Source: an uncultured Bacteroidales bacterium
GTDB lineage: Bacteria > Bacteroidota > Bacteroidia > Bacteroidales > P3
Assembly: GCA_944320415.1 (NCBI GenBank)
Contig: CALUHJ010000017.1
Coordinates: 24,523-88,522 of the forward strand
Direction of reading: 5' to 3'
DNA length: 64,000 nucleotides
Shown here one piece after another: positions 45,514 through 53,760 of the stretch. The position numbers and the translations under genes were made by a program. How positions within the stretch are numbered: position 1 is the stretch's first letter; each line of letters opens with the position of its first letter. The notes beneath the pieces were generated by a model. That model did not search any database, was not told the DNA's origin, and was given only the letters and a program-made list of their open reading frames with translations.

Positions 45514-45543
45514 CAAATTTACAAAATTTCCCATAAAAAACAA
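45514..45543 (-). promoter_or_regulatory. Promoter of the WYL gene
   Basis: On the minus strand TTG (45541-45543), 19 bases, then TAAATTTG (45514-45521), 22 bases before the ATG at 45491. Confidence 0.7.
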
Positions 45544-45869
45544 GCGTCACTGCTTCAAAGTTTCTTTTTTATCAGCTTTTCACTCTGCACTTTATAAGCT
45601 TGTCAAATGCTGTCAAGCAGTTGTTTATCAACAATATATCAAACAAAGATATTTTTTATATCATTAACAAATATCAATATGATTGACAATATAAGGATTT
45701 CATTGCAAAGCTATCATAATATCTATGCCATATTGCAGCATAGCTACCGATAAACAGTCACAAAAGCAAGTTTTTTCCCTCATCGCCTTCACCACAGCCC
45801 CCATTCCGAAACAAATCAATACCCGAATACATGAGCCGAAAGGGTGAGCGGCAAAAACGGAAAATGTTG
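45544..45869. other. Intergenic region at the right edge of the DUF262 block
   Basis: No gene is supported. The sequence is AT-rich up to about 45760 with ATATC/GATAT stretches and several short inverted repeats such as GTCAA near 45600-45625, then shifts to the base composition of the sdaA side. This places the right boundary of the acquired block around 45.7 kb. Confidence 0.4.
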
Positions 45870-45877
45870 TACTTTTG
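45870..45877 (+). promoter_or_regulatory. Probable sdaA promoter (-7 element)
   Basis: TACTTTTG at 45870-45877, 88 bases before the sdaA ATG; no clear TTG element at the normal spacing. Confidence 0.45.
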
Positions 45878-45892
45878 CAAAACAAAGAAAGG

Positions 45893-45948
45893 ATTTTACA
45901 GAATCAAATTCCGGAAAAATCTTTTTTGATTTCAGAAAAACCAAACAA
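45893..45948 (+). repeat. Dispersed AT-rich repeat copy 6, in the sdaA leader
   Basis: TTACAGAATCAAATTCCGG, A-run, TCTTTTTTGATTTCAGAAAA. It carries the AATC...GATTTCAGAAAA units of the family in inverted arrangement, between the sdaA promoter and start, so it would be transcribed as a leader hairpin. Confidence 0.35.
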
Positions 45949-45965
45949 AGTTCTGCTATACGACT

Positions 45966-47174
45966 ATGGAAAGCATAAAGGAAATATTCAGGATAGGCTA
46001 CGGACCTTCCAGCTCACACACCATGGCACCAAGAAAGGCGGCCGAAAACTTCCTCATGAAAAATCCCTCGGCCTTCGAATTCGAGGTGACACTCTTCGGT
46101 TCGCTGGCCGCAACCGGCAAGGGACACCTTACGGACAAGGCCATAACCGACGTACTCGGAAAACAACGGACAACAATCGTATGGAAAAGCGACACCTTTC
46201 TCGCATTCCACCCCAACGCCATGCAGTTCAAGGCCCTGGACAGGGACAAAAACATAATAGAACAGCAGACGCTTTACAGCATAGGCGGAGGAAAAATAGT
46301 GGAAGAAAACTCCAGCGCAACCACAGTGGAGGTCTATCCCCATCATTCACTCGGGGAAATACTCGAATATGCGGACAAGAACGGCCTTACCTTATGGGAA
46401 TATGTACAGCAATTCGAACAAAGCGACATATGGGACTATCTGAAGGAGGTGGTCGATGTCATGCGTGCCTCGGTCGAGGAGGGCATAAACGACGAGGGCG
46501 TTCTGCCGGGAGGTCTGCGTCTTAGACGCAAGGCCATGTCCTACTACACCAAGGCAAGAAGCTACAAGCCTTCGTTGAAAGGCCGTTGTCTCGTACAGGC
46601 CTATGCCCTTGCGGTTGCAGAGCAGAATGCGGCCGGAGGCAGGATAGCCACAGCTCCCACCTGCGGCTCATGCGGCGTTGTGCCTGCGGTATTGTATCAC
46701 TTGAACAAGGAACACGAATTCTCTGAAAAACAGATAATACGCTCGCTTGCAACGGCAGGACTGATAGGCAACGTGATAAAACACAACGCATCCATATCCG
46801 GTGCGGAGGTGGGCTGTCAGGGTGAGGTGGGTTCGGCATGCTCCATGGCGGCAGCGGCAGCCAACCAGCTCTTCGGAGGAACACCCCAACAGATAGAGTA
46901 TGCCGCCGAGATAGGTCTCGAACACCATCTGGGCCTTACATGCGACCCCGTATGCGGACTGGTTCAGGTGCCGTGCATAGAAAGAAACGCCTTTGCAGCC
47001 CTAAGGGCTTTGGACGCAAACCTTTACGCCATGATGTCGGACGGAAAACACATCATATCCTTCGACAAGGTGGTGGAAACCATGAAACAGACCGGCAAGG
47101 ACATCCCTTCACTCTACAAGGAAACATCCGCCGGAGGTCTTGCCGTTGTCGGCAAGGGCTTTTGCAGTCTTTAG
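45966..47174 (+). CDS. sdaA: L-serine ammonia-lyase, iron-sulfur dependent
   Basis: Converts L-serine to pyruvate and ammonia using a [4Fe-4S] cluster. The 402-residue single-chain enzyme has the beta-domain SIKEIFRIGYGPSSSHTMAPRKAA (2-25) and the alpha-domain GGRIATAPTCGSCGVVPAVL (about 219-238), with cluster cysteines in PTCGSCG, GCQGEVGSACSMAAAA and LTCDPVCGLVQVPCIERNA. Length is slightly short versus E. coli SdaA (454) but typical of Bacteroidota. Confidence 0.93.
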   Translation: MESIKEIFRIGYGPSSSHTMAPRKAAENFLMKNPSAFEFEVTLFGSLAATGKGHLTDKAITDVLGKQRTTIVWKSDTFLAFHPNAMQFKALDRDKNIIEQQTLYSIGGGKIVEENSSATTVEVYPHHSLGEILEYADKNGLTLWEYVQQFEQSDIWDYLKEVVDVMRASVEEGINDEGVLPGGLRLRRKAMSYYTKARSYKPSLKGRCLVQAYALAVAEQNAAGGRIATAPTCGSCGVVPAVLYHLNKEHEFSEKQIIRSLATAGLIGNVIKHNASISGAEVGCQGEVGSACSMAAAAANQLFGGTPQQIEYAAEIGLEHHLGLTCDPVCGLVQVPCIERNAFAALRALDANLYAMMSDGKHIISFDKVVETMKQTGKDIPSLYKETSAGGLAVVGKGFCSL

Positions 47175-47192
47175 ATAATTTTGATACCTTTG
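47161..47192 (+). promoter_or_regulatory. Promoter of the sulP gene
   Basis: TTTG (47161-47164), 20 bases, then TACCTTTG (47185-47192); the first element lies inside the last codons of sdaA and the promoter is 28 bases before the sulP ATG. Confidence 0.75.
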
Positions 47193-47220
47193 CAAAAAAA
47201 CAATATACAGAACGGAAGAA

Positions 47221-48948
47221 ATGAAAAAAATAAACCTTAAAGAGGTGTTCTCTCCCAAGTTCTTTGAACTTGTGTCAGGCAAAACCTATTCCAGAGAGCT
47301 GTTTGCAAAAGACCTGACGGCGGGAATAATAGTCGGAATCGTAGCCATACCCCTGGCCATAGCCTTTGCCATAGCTTCGGGTGTCAGTCCGCAACAGGGA
47401 TTGATAACGGCAATAGTGGCAGGTGTCATAATATCCGTTTTCGGAGGCTCGCACGTGCAGATAGGCGGCCCTACGGGAGCGTTCATCGTCATAATCGTCG
47501 GAGTGATATCGCAGTACGGTATCGGAGGGCTTATGATTGCGACCGTAATGGCAGGTATGATACTGATACTTATGGGACTGCTCAAGATAGGCGACATAAT
47601 AAAGTTCATGCCCTACCCCATCATCGTGGGCTTTACCTCAGGTATCGCGCTGGTTATTTTCTCTACGCAGATGAAGGACTTTTTCGGTCTTACCGCCTTG
47701 GACGGTTCGGAACTGAGCGTACCGTCAGAATTCATAGACAAGTGGATATGCTATTTCAAGCACATAAGCACCATAAACCCTTTGGCCACGGCAATGGCCG
47801 TGTTTACGGTTGCGGTCAGCTTCCTGTGGAACCGCGTAACCAAGGTCGTACCCGGCTCTCTCATTGCGATAATAATATGTACGGCAGCTTCCGTTGTTTT
47901 GCAGCACTACGGCATGGAGGTTGCAACCATAGGCACAGTCTATCCCGAACTCAGAGACAACGTATCCCTTCCCTCCTTCACCGTTCCGCACATAGACCTT
48001 GCCACGCTCAGGATGCTCATATCGCCTGCCTTTACCATAGCCGTACTGTGTGCGATAGAGAGCCTGCTTTCGGCAATGGTGGCCGACGGAGCGACAGGCC
48101 GCAAACACAACTCCAACACCGAACTCATAGGACAGGGAATGGCCAACTTCATACTTCCCTTCTTCGGAGGAATACCGGCAACGGGAGCGATAGCAAGAAC
48201 GATGGCCAACATAAACAACGGAGGCCGCACCCCTGTGGCAGGCATAGTACATGCCGTGTTCCTGCTGTTGGTTTATCTGTTCCTGATGCCTCTTGCGGCC
48301 AACATACCCTTTGCATGTCTGGCGGGAATACTTGTGGTTGTGTCTTACAACATGAGCGAGTGGCGTTCATTCAAGGGTCTGCTCAAGAATCCCAAAAGCG
48401 ACGTTGTGGTATTGCTCATAACCTTTTTCCTTACCGTTCTTTTCGACCTTACGATAGCGATAGAGGTGGGCCTTCTGATTGCCTTCGTCCTTTTCATCAA
48501 GCGTGTGATGGAGACTTCGAGCATAACCGTCATAGAGGAAGAGCTTCAGAGAACGGAGGATCCGGAATCCGAAAGGGTGTATGAAAAAGTCGGCAAGGAG
48601 GTTCAGATATACGAAATAGACGGTCCTTTCTTCTTCGGCATAGCCAACAAATTCGACGAATTGAGTTCCGAAACCAAGAACAAGAAACCCAAGATAAGAA
48701 TAGTGAGAATGAGGAAGGTGCCTTTCATAGACTCTACTGGACTCAAGAACCTCAAAAGCCTTTGCGACAAAAGCCGGAAGGAAAGGATTCAAATCATACT
48801 CAGCGGAGTCAGACCCGAGGTTTATCAGGTCTTGGAGCACAGCGGATTTGTCGATTACCTCGGAAAGGAATACATCTTCGACCATATATCCAAGGCTTTG
48901 GACAAGGCAAACGAAATGACCGGCGGTGAGAACAAAAACGCTCTTTAA
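47221..48948 (+). CDS. SulP-family anion transporter with STAS domain
   Basis: 575 residues. The membrane part (about 25-430) has the SulP features DLTAGIIVGIVAIPLAIAFAIASGVSP (about 31-57) and QIGGPTGAFIVII (about 80-92). The cytoplasmic STAS domain (about 450-560) includes VRMRKVPFIDSTGLKNLKSL, with the nucleotide-pocket-like DSTG. Substrates in this family are sulfate, bicarbonate or dicarboxylates; none can be assigned here. The next gene begins within or just after its end. Confidence 0.9.
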   Translation: MKKINLKEVFSPKFFELVSGKTYSRELFAKDLTAGIIVGIVAIPLAIAFAIASGVSPQQGLITAIVAGVIISVFGGSHVQIGGPTGAFIVIIVGVISQYGIGGLMIATVMAGMILILMGLLKIGDIIKFMPYPIIVGFTSGIALVIFSTQMKDFFGLTALDGSELSVPSEFIDKWICYFKHISTINPLATAMAVFTVAVSFLWNRVTKVVPGSLIAIIICTAASVVLQHYGMEVATIGTVYPELRDNVSLPSFTVPHIDLATLRMLISPAFTIAVLCAIESLLSAMVADGATGRKHNSNTELIGQGMANFILPFFGGIPATGAIARTMANINNGGRTPVAGIVHAVFLLLVYLFLMPLAANIPFACLAGILVVVSYNMSEWRSFKGLLKNPKSDVVVLLITFFLTVLFDLTIAIEVGLLIAFVLFIKRVMETSSITVIEEELQRTEDPESERVYEKVGKEVQIYEIDGPFFFGIANKFDELSSETKNKKPKIRIVRMRKVPFIDSTGLKNLKSLCDKSRKERIQIILSGVRPEVYQVLEHSGFVDYLGKEYIFDHISKALDKANEMTGGENKNAL

Positions 48949-49978
48949 GGTGAGTAGGCGAAAGAACGGTCTCGTTTTCTTCGGTCTCTGCATATTTTGC
49001 GCAGGACTTGCGGTGGTGAGCTGCATCATTGGAGTATCGGACATAAGTCCCTCCACGGCTTTAAGGGTACTTGCCGAAAGGCTGCTGTTTCTCAACTCTG
49101 CTGCAACAGGTGTGGATGAGGGAACGGAATACATAATAATGAACATTCGTCTGCCAAGAGTACTTTTCGCACTTGTCGCAGGCAGCGGACTGTCCGTGTG
49201 CGGTCTTGCCTTTCAGGCCATTTTCCGCAATCCGCTGTCCGATCCGTATGTCTTGGGCGTAAGTTCGGGTGCATCATTCGGGGCTGCCCTTGCCATAATA
49301 CTCGGACTGGAATCGTCCCTGTTCGGACTGAGCGGACTGAGCTTTCTTTCCGCACTTGTGACGGTAATGCTGATAATAAAGATAGCAAGCTACGGAAACA
49401 GGATACACACTACCACACTGCTGCTTGCCGGAATATCCATAAACTTCCTTATCTCTGCCACAATATCCCTTATGCTCATACTGAATCAGGAGCAGATGGA
49501 CAAGATAATATTCTGGACGATGGGCAGTCTGTCATACGTCACATACGGCAATGTGCTCACAGCCTTTGTGGCGGTAATGCTCGGCACGGGCGTAGTGGCG
49601 TTCAATGCAAGGCCTTTGAATGCAATGCTGATAGATTCCCAAAGCGCGACGACTCTCGGCGTGAACGTGGAAAGGACAAAACGGACAATATTGCTTGTAT
49701 GCACCCTTATGGTTGCGGTGATAGTGGCTTACAGCGGCGTGATAGGCTTCATAGGTCTGGTAGTCCCGCACATGGTAAGGCTGTGCATGGGAAGCGACAA
49801 CAGAAGGCTTATACCCTATTCCATTGTCGGTGGGATGATTTTCATGCTTGCCTCCGACCTGCTGTCAAGAATGCTGATACCGCCTTCGGAAATACCGGTG
49901 GGAAGCATAACCGCCCTGATAGGCTCCCCATTTTTCATATTCCTGTTGTTTAATGCAAAAAAACGTCTGAACAAATGA
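48926..49978 (+). CDS. FecCD-family ABC transporter permease
   Basis: Up to 350 residues, inner-membrane permease of the BtuC/FecCD type for siderophores, haem or cobalamin. About nine to ten helices are present. The motifs LPRVLFALVAGSGLSVCGLAFQAIFRNPLSDPYVLGVSSGASFGA (in consecutive stretches, about 75-120) and GVIGFIGLVVPHMVR (about 272-286) are characteristic. Starts are GTG 48926, overlapping sulP, or GTG 48950 right after its stop; the latter gives 342 residues and cannot be excluded. The ATPase gene overlaps by 4 bases; there is no substrate-binding protein gene nearby. Confidence 0.9.
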   Translation: MRTKTLFKVSRRKNGLVFFGLCIFCAGLAVVSCIIGVSDISPSTALRVLAERLLFLNSAATGVDEGTEYIIMNIRLPRVLFALVAGSGLSVCGLAFQAIFRNPLSDPYVLGVSSGASFGAALAIILGLESSLFGLSGLSFLSALVTVMLIIKIASYGNRIHTTTLLLAGISINFLISATISLMLILNQEQMDKIIFWTMGSLSYVTYGNVLTAFVAVMLGTGVVAFNARPLNAMLIDSQSATTLGVNVERTKRTILLVCTLMVAVIVAYSGVIGFIGLVVPHMVRLCMGSDNRRLIPYSIVGGMIFMLASDLLSRMLIPPSEIPVGSITALIGSPFFIFLLFNAKKRLNK

Positions 49979-50748
49979 TAGAGGTATCGCATCTGAACTA
50001 TACGGCAGGCAAAAGGAAAATCCTTTCGGACATTTCCTTTCACATGAAGAACAGATGCTTTTACGGCATTGTGGGAAACAACGGCTCGGGAAAGACTACC
50101 CTTGTCAGGTTCCTGTCCGGAATAACGGATGTTCCGGACAATACCATAAGGATAATGGGCAGGGACATCAATTCCTACTCACACAAAACTCTTGCAAGAC
50201 ATATCGCATTGGTTCCTCAGCATACCAGTCTCATGTTTGATTTCTCGGCACATCAGATAGTGCTGATGGGACGCATGCCTTACCAGAAACCACTTCATGC
50301 GGACAGTGAACAGGACCTTGAAACTGTGAGGGACTGCATGACAAAGACCAACACATGGCACCTAAGGGACATGAACGTCAACAATCTGAGCGGCGGAGAG
50401 TTCCAAAGGGTGATAATCGCAAGGGCTCTGGCACAACAGACACCCATTCTGTTTCTGGACGAGGCCATATCCAACCTGGACATACATCATCAGATTGAGA
50501 TAATGGACCTGTTGAAAAGAATCAATGCCGAATCCGAAACATGCATAGTGATGATTCTGCATGACTTGAACCTCGCAATGCAATACTGCGACGAACTTCT
50601 GGTATTGAAGGAAGGCTCCCTGGAGGCTTTCGGACCGACGGAAGAGATATTGACAAGAGAGAACATCCGAAACATATTCAATGTGGATGCCTCCCTTGTG
50701 GATTGTGGTCCGGGCCTTAAAAGACACATAATAATCTCAAGGCTTTAA
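49975..50748 (+). CDS. ABC transporter ATP-binding protein (FecE/BtuD type)
   Basis: 257 residues. Walker A GNNGSGKTTL (about 34-43), Q-loop VPQHTSL, signature LSGGEFQRV (about 138-146), Walker B ILFLDEAISNLD (about 161-172) and switch His in ILHDLNLAMQYCD. It pairs with the upstream FecCD permease through a 4-base ATGA overlap. It would energise uptake of an iron chelate or cobalamin; B12 supply would fit the KamDE reactivase encoded elsewhere in the window, but that is speculation. Confidence 0.92.
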   Translation: MIEVSHLNYTAGKRKILSDISFHMKNRCFYGIVGNNGSGKTTLVRFLSGITDVPDNTIRIMGRDINSYSHKTLARHIALVPQHTSLMFDFSAHQIVLMGRMPYQKPLHADSEQDLETVRDCMTKTNTWHLRDMNVNNLSGGEFQRVIIARALAQQTPILFLDEAISNLDIHHQIEIMDLLKRINAESETCIVMILHDLNLAMQYCDELLVLKEGSLEAFGPTEEILTRENIRNIFNVDASLVDCGPGLKRHIIISRL

Positions 50749-50758
50749 AATACTCTCA

Positions 50759-51727
50759 TCAAAGAATTTGATTGAACAGATAGCCTGACAATATTATGAA
50801 GAAGGCGACCGTTCCGAAGAATATGCCTATCAGCTTCCATGTCATCACCTTCTTCAACAGTGTCGCTTCAGGCAAGGACAGGCCTACGACAGCCATCATG
50901 AAGGCTATTGCCGTTCCGACAGGTATGCCTTTTGCCACGAAAACCTCGATTACAGGCACAATTCCAGCAGCATTGGCATACATTGGAACTGCAAGTATTA
51001 CGGAAAGAGGTACCGCATACCAGTTGTCCTTAGACATGTACTGCTCAAAGAACCCTTCAGGAACAAACCCGTGCATGAAGGCACCTATTCCTATGCCTAT
51101 AAGTATATAGACAAGAACTCCTTTTACTATCTTCCAAGCATCGCGGACAATGGTCGGAAACCGCTTGAGAAACGAAGTACTGTCCTTTTCCCATTCCTCC
51201 GACTGCAATGAAGAATCGGCCTGTATCCGTTTCACCCAGTCAGTAAGATAAGGCTCTAGTTTGAAACGTCCGAGCACAAAGCCTCCAACCATTCCCAAAA
51301 TAATGCCGCTTATGACATAGACAAGCGTTACCTTAAGGCCGAAAGAGCCGAGAAACATGGCAACGGCAACCTCATTGACCAATGGCGAGGTTATCAGAAA
51401 GGCAAATGTTACCCCCAAAGGTATGCCCCCCTTCACAAAGCCTATGAACAAAGGTATGGAAGAACAGGAGCAGAAAGGAGTGATAGCCCCGAAGAGAGAT
51501 GCCAGAAAGTACTGCAGGCCGTACATCTTGTGCGTTACAAGATATTTCCTCAGACGCTCTATCGGAAAATAGGCGTTGATGATTCCCATCAGCACGCTGA
51601 TGAAGAACAAAAGAATAAGTATCTTGATTGTATCGTAAAAGAAAAAGTTTACGGCAACCCCTGCCGCCGTGTCCGCACTCATGCCGAACAGTCCGTAAAC
51701 AAGCCAGTCTGCAAAATCCTGTATCAT
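50759..51727 (-). CDS. ArsP-type permease (PF03773 family) of the arsenical-like operon
   Basis: 322 residues, eight predicted membrane helices in two related halves. The conserved Cys-rich loop TPFCSCSSIPLFIGF (about 85-99) is the signature of the ArsP/YraQ permeases, and the second half has VPMYANAAGIVPVIEVFV (about 243-260). ArsP itself exports trivalent organoarsenicals; many relatives are unassigned. It is the last gene of the run arsR-arsF-arsG-arsE-permease, which supports a role in arsenical or thiol-reactive compound export. Confidence 0.8.
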   Translation of the reverse strand: MIQDFADWLVYGLFGMSADTAAGVAVNFFFYDTIKILILLFFISVLMGIINAYFPIERLRKYLVTHKMYGLQYFLASLFGAITPFCSCSSIPLFIGFVKGGIPLGVTFAFLITSPLVNEVAVAMFLGSFGLKVTLVYVISGIILGMVGGFVLGRFKLEPYLTDWVKRIQADSSLQSEEWEKDSTSFLKRFPTIVRDAWKIVKGVLVYILIGIGIGAFMHGFVPEGFFEQYMSKDNWYAVPLSVILAVPMYANAAGIVPVIEVFVAKGIPVGTAIAFMMAVVGLSLPEATLLKKVMTWKLIGIFFGTVAFFIILSGYLFNQIL

Positions 51728-51748
51728 GTCCTTAAGTTTTTATTTTTG

Positions 51749-51982
51749 TCAGATGCCTAAAAGTTTCCTGACTTCACTTTCCGAAGGAACATGTCCCTTT
51801 ATCTTAACCTCTTCGTCAACAACGACAGCTGGCGTTGTCATGATGTTGTAGTTCATTATCTGCTCAATGTCGTCAATCTTGACAAGTTTAACATCCAGAT
51901 TGTTTTCCCTGATTACTTTCTCTATCGCATTGTAGGTTGATTTGCATTTGGCACAACCCGGGCCCAATACCTTTATTTCCAT
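51749..51982 (-). CDS. Small thioredoxin-fold protein (ArsE-like)
   Basis: 77 residues, redox-active disulfide protein of the TM0996/MTH895 type. The CxxC is in VLGPGCAKCKSTYNAIEKV (Cys about 10 and 13), and the cis-Pro is in NIMTTPAVVVDEEVKIKG (about 47-64). It is soluble and cytosolic. In the Bacteroides vulgatus ars operon a protein of this kind is called ArsE and works with ArsF in reduction of nitroarsenicals; its position here, 33 bases after the ArsG-like gene, fits that. Confidence 0.75.
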   Translation of the reverse strand: MEIKVLGPGCAKCKSTYNAIEKVIRENNLDVKLVKIDDIEQIMNYNIMTTPAVVVDEEVKIKGHVPSESEVRKLLGI

Positions 51983-52015
51983 ATCCGTAAAATTTTTATT
52001 TGTTATTGATTTGGT

Positions 52016-52723
52016 TTAAAAATACATTATCCGGCAATAATATATGCCTATGATGATGAATATCACTCCGACAATAATACTCATCCATTTCTGCACCTTC
52101 TGCATCTTTCCGTAAAAGGCACCTATTCTTTTCACTCCGAACGCCAGTATCCATGCAACGGCAAGCACCGGTATGGCCGTGGCAATGGCAAACACCATCG
52201 GAAGCAGGTAACCGGCCGTGACCGTGGCAGACATGGGTATAAGCATGCCGAAATAGAACACTCCGCTTGTCGGACAGAAAGCCAGAGCAAACAGTATTCC
52301 AATCAAGAGAGCTCCCCAGCCGCCTTTTTTGGCCAGACCTTCCGCGTTTCCGCTGAAACCGAACTTCGGAAGGTTCAGTTTGTCGCCAAAGAACATGAAC
52401 AGACCTATTACAAGCAGAAGCGGACCAAGAACAAGTTCACCCCATGTCCCTATGACCTTCTGTATTCCGAACATGCTTGAGCCTTCCTTGAGAATCATTA
52501 TAAGCACCACGCCTAAGAGTGTGTATGAAACGACACGTCCCAACGTATATAGCAGTCCGTTTCGGAATATGCGCCTTTTGCTCTCTATGTCCTTCCCTAT
52601 AAATCCTATCGCCACTATGTTAGTCGCCAGAGGACAGGGCGAAACGGCTGTCATAAGGCCGAGAAGAAAAGCGGTGACAACAGGCAGGGATGACGCATTG
52701 AGCATCTGATACAACCAGTCCAT
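52016..52723 (-). CDS. ArsG/CcdA-like membrane protein
   Basis: 235 residues, six membrane helices of the DsbD/CcdA fold. The two redox-type cysteines are in AVSPCPLATN (about 27-36) and LAFCPTSGVFYFGM (about 148-161), with proline neighbours as in CcdA. The family includes ArsG, described as an efflux permease for trivalent aromatic aminoarsenicals, and cytochrome c biogenesis proteins. The neighbours ArsE- and ArsF-like favour ArsG, though electron transfer to the thioredoxin-like partners is an equally sensible reading. Confidence 0.78.
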   Translation of the reverse strand: MDWLYQMLNASSLPVVTAFLLGLMTAVSPCPLATNIVAIGFIGKDIESKRRIFRNGLLYTLGRVVSYTLLGVVLIMILKEGSSMFGIQKVIGTWGELVLGPLLLVIGLFMFFGDKLNLPKFGFSGNAEGLAKKGGWGALLIGILFALAFCPTSGVFYFGMLIPMSATVTAGYLLPMVFAIATAIPVLAVAWILAFGVKRIGAFYGKMQKVQKWMSIIVGVIFIIIGIYYCRIMYF

Positions 52724-52726
52724 GTC

Positions 52727-53167
52727 TTATTGTTTCAAAAACCTGCTTATCACCCTTCCTATGCTGTCCTGCAATGCTTCCGGTTCGTTAAGTGCGGTGG
52801 CAAAAGCGTAGTCTGTCATGTTCTCCACCCTTTCCTTTCCTCCCTTGCTGTCAATCACCAGCAATGAAGAAAAAGCTATCTCATACTTTTCGGCAATGCC
52901 CTCGTTCTCCTTTTCGGACAAATCCAACGAACGGAATATCAACTTGCCATCGGCAAGTTCCTTTGCAAACAGACTTTCTGTCACCGTCCTGGCCTCCTTT
53001 TCTATGGCCAGACATGTAGGACAACGCTGTTTGTTATGAAAATACAGCACTAATGTCCCTTCATTCGCAACCGTACTTTCGGCCTCTTTCTTTTCTTGGC
53101 TTTCTTCCCCGCCTCCGCAGGCTGTCATCAACAACAATACAATGACATACATAAAACTCCTTTTCAT
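52727..53167 (-). CDS. Thioredoxin-like lipoprotein (ArsF-like)
   Basis: 146 residues with lipobox signal MKRSFMYVIVLLLMTAC and a thioredoxin-like domain. YFHNKQRCPTCLAIEKEA holds a CxxC (about 50-53). The cis-Pro region is replaced by FSSLLVIDSKGG. It is probably periplasmic and lipid-anchored. ArsF proteins of this form occur beside ArsE and ArsG; it starts 3 bases before the ArsG-like gene end-to-end, so the two are co-translated. A perfect inverted repeat lies upstream at 53205-53222. Confidence 0.78.
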   Translation of the reverse strand: MKRSFMYVIVLLLMTACGGGEESQEKKEAESTVANEGTLVLYFHNKQRCPTCLAIEKEARTVTESLFAKELADGKLIFRSLDLSEKENEGIAEKYEIAFSSLLVIDSKGGKERVENMTDYAFATALNEPEALQDSIGRVISRFLKQ

Positions 53168-53204
53168 CTTTTGCTTGTTTTGTTTTTCAAATTATTTGTT
53201 TGTA

Positions 53205-53222
53205 GTTCGTAAAACAACGAAC
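53205..53222. promoter_or_regulatory. ArsR operator candidate upstream of arsF
   Basis: GTTCGT-AAAACA-ACGAAC, a perfect 6-bp inverted repeat in the 72-base gap between arsR and arsF. The extended half AACGAACATT also occurs within the arsR promoter (53602-53611). Confidence 0.6.
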
Positions 53223-53239
53223 ATTGTTTACAAAAAAAA

Positions 53240-53572
53240 TTACTTGCAGCAACTATCCTTTTTTTCAGGTAGCTCCTTGAAAAAGAATTCGGCAAACAAA
53301 GCTCTTGCCAACATCCAGTTCTCTCTGTTGATACAGTATTTCACCTTTGGGGTCTGTATTTCACCCTGAATCAATCCTGCTTCCTTAAGCTCCTTAAGAT
53401 GTTGCGAAACAGTGGCTTTTGAAATCGGCAACTCCTCACACACGTCTCCGAAATAGCAAGTGTCCATTTTGGAGAGAAAGTCCAGTATGGCAATTCTGGC
53501 AGGATGAGACATCGCCTTTGCAAAGCGGGATAGCTGCTGTTGTTTTTGTGTGTATTTCTTCTTGCCGTCCAT
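53240..53572 (-). CDS. arsR: ArsR/SmtB-family repressor
   Basis: 110 residues from ATG 53572 (MDGKKKYTQ); a longer frame upstream overlaps the promoter. Winged helix: RFAKAMSHPARIAILDFLSKMDTCYFGDVCEELPISKATVSQHLKELKEAGLI in consecutive stretches (about 15-65). Cysteines in DTCYFGDVCEEL (about 37-46), where the As(III) site ELCVCDL lies in classical ArsR, and a C-terminal CC pair (SCCK) could bind As(III) or another thiophilic ligand. It probably represses its own operon; see the paired operator-like sites. Confidence 0.88.
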   Translation of the reverse strand: MDGKKKYTQKQQQLSRFAKAMSHPARIAILDFLSKMDTCYFGDVCEELPISKATVSQHLKELKEAGLIQGEIQTPKVKYCINRENWMLARALFAEFFFKELPEKKDSCCK

Positions 53573-53595
53573 AAATTTTACCAAGTTTATGTTTG

Positions 53596-53627
53596 CAAAG
53601 TAACGAACATTTTTTCTGACAACCAAA
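53596..53627 (-). promoter_or_regulatory. arsR promoter with overlapping operator half-site
   Basis: On the minus strand TTTG (53624-53627), 20 bases, then TTACTTTG (53596-53603). ACGAAC on + (53603-53608) overlaps the -7 element and repeats the arm of the inverted repeat at 53205-53222, so repressor binding would cover the promoter. Confidence 0.6.
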
Positions 53628-53640
53628 TCCTGATTACAAA

Positions 53641-53684
53641 AAAATGTCTTCAGAATCCGTTTTTTTCTTTTCTGAAGACATTTT
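53641..53684 (-). repeat. Dispersed AT-rich repeat copy 7, 15-bp perfect hairpin
   Basis: AAAATGTCTTCAGAA (53641-53655) pairs perfectly with TTCTGAAGACATTTT (53670-53684). The loop holds TCCG and a T-run. On the minus strand the hairpin is followed by a T-rich run, so it can act as a terminator isolating the ars operon from DUF4293. The left arm and loop share about 24 of 25 bases with the repeat near 20607-20645. Confidence 0.6.
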
Positions 53685-53728
53685 CACGCAATTTGATTCT
53701 GTCAAGCGGAATCAAAAAAAATAAAAAA

Positions 53729-53756
53729 GGCATCGGAAACATAACTCCGACGCCTT
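53729..53756 (-). terminator. Terminator of the DUF4293 gene
   Basis: On the minus strand GGCGTCGGAG folds onto TTCCGATGCC (53729-53738 with 53747-53756, one G-U and a small mismatch). TTTTTTATTTTTTTT follows. Confidence 0.8.
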
Positions 53757-53760
53757 GTTA

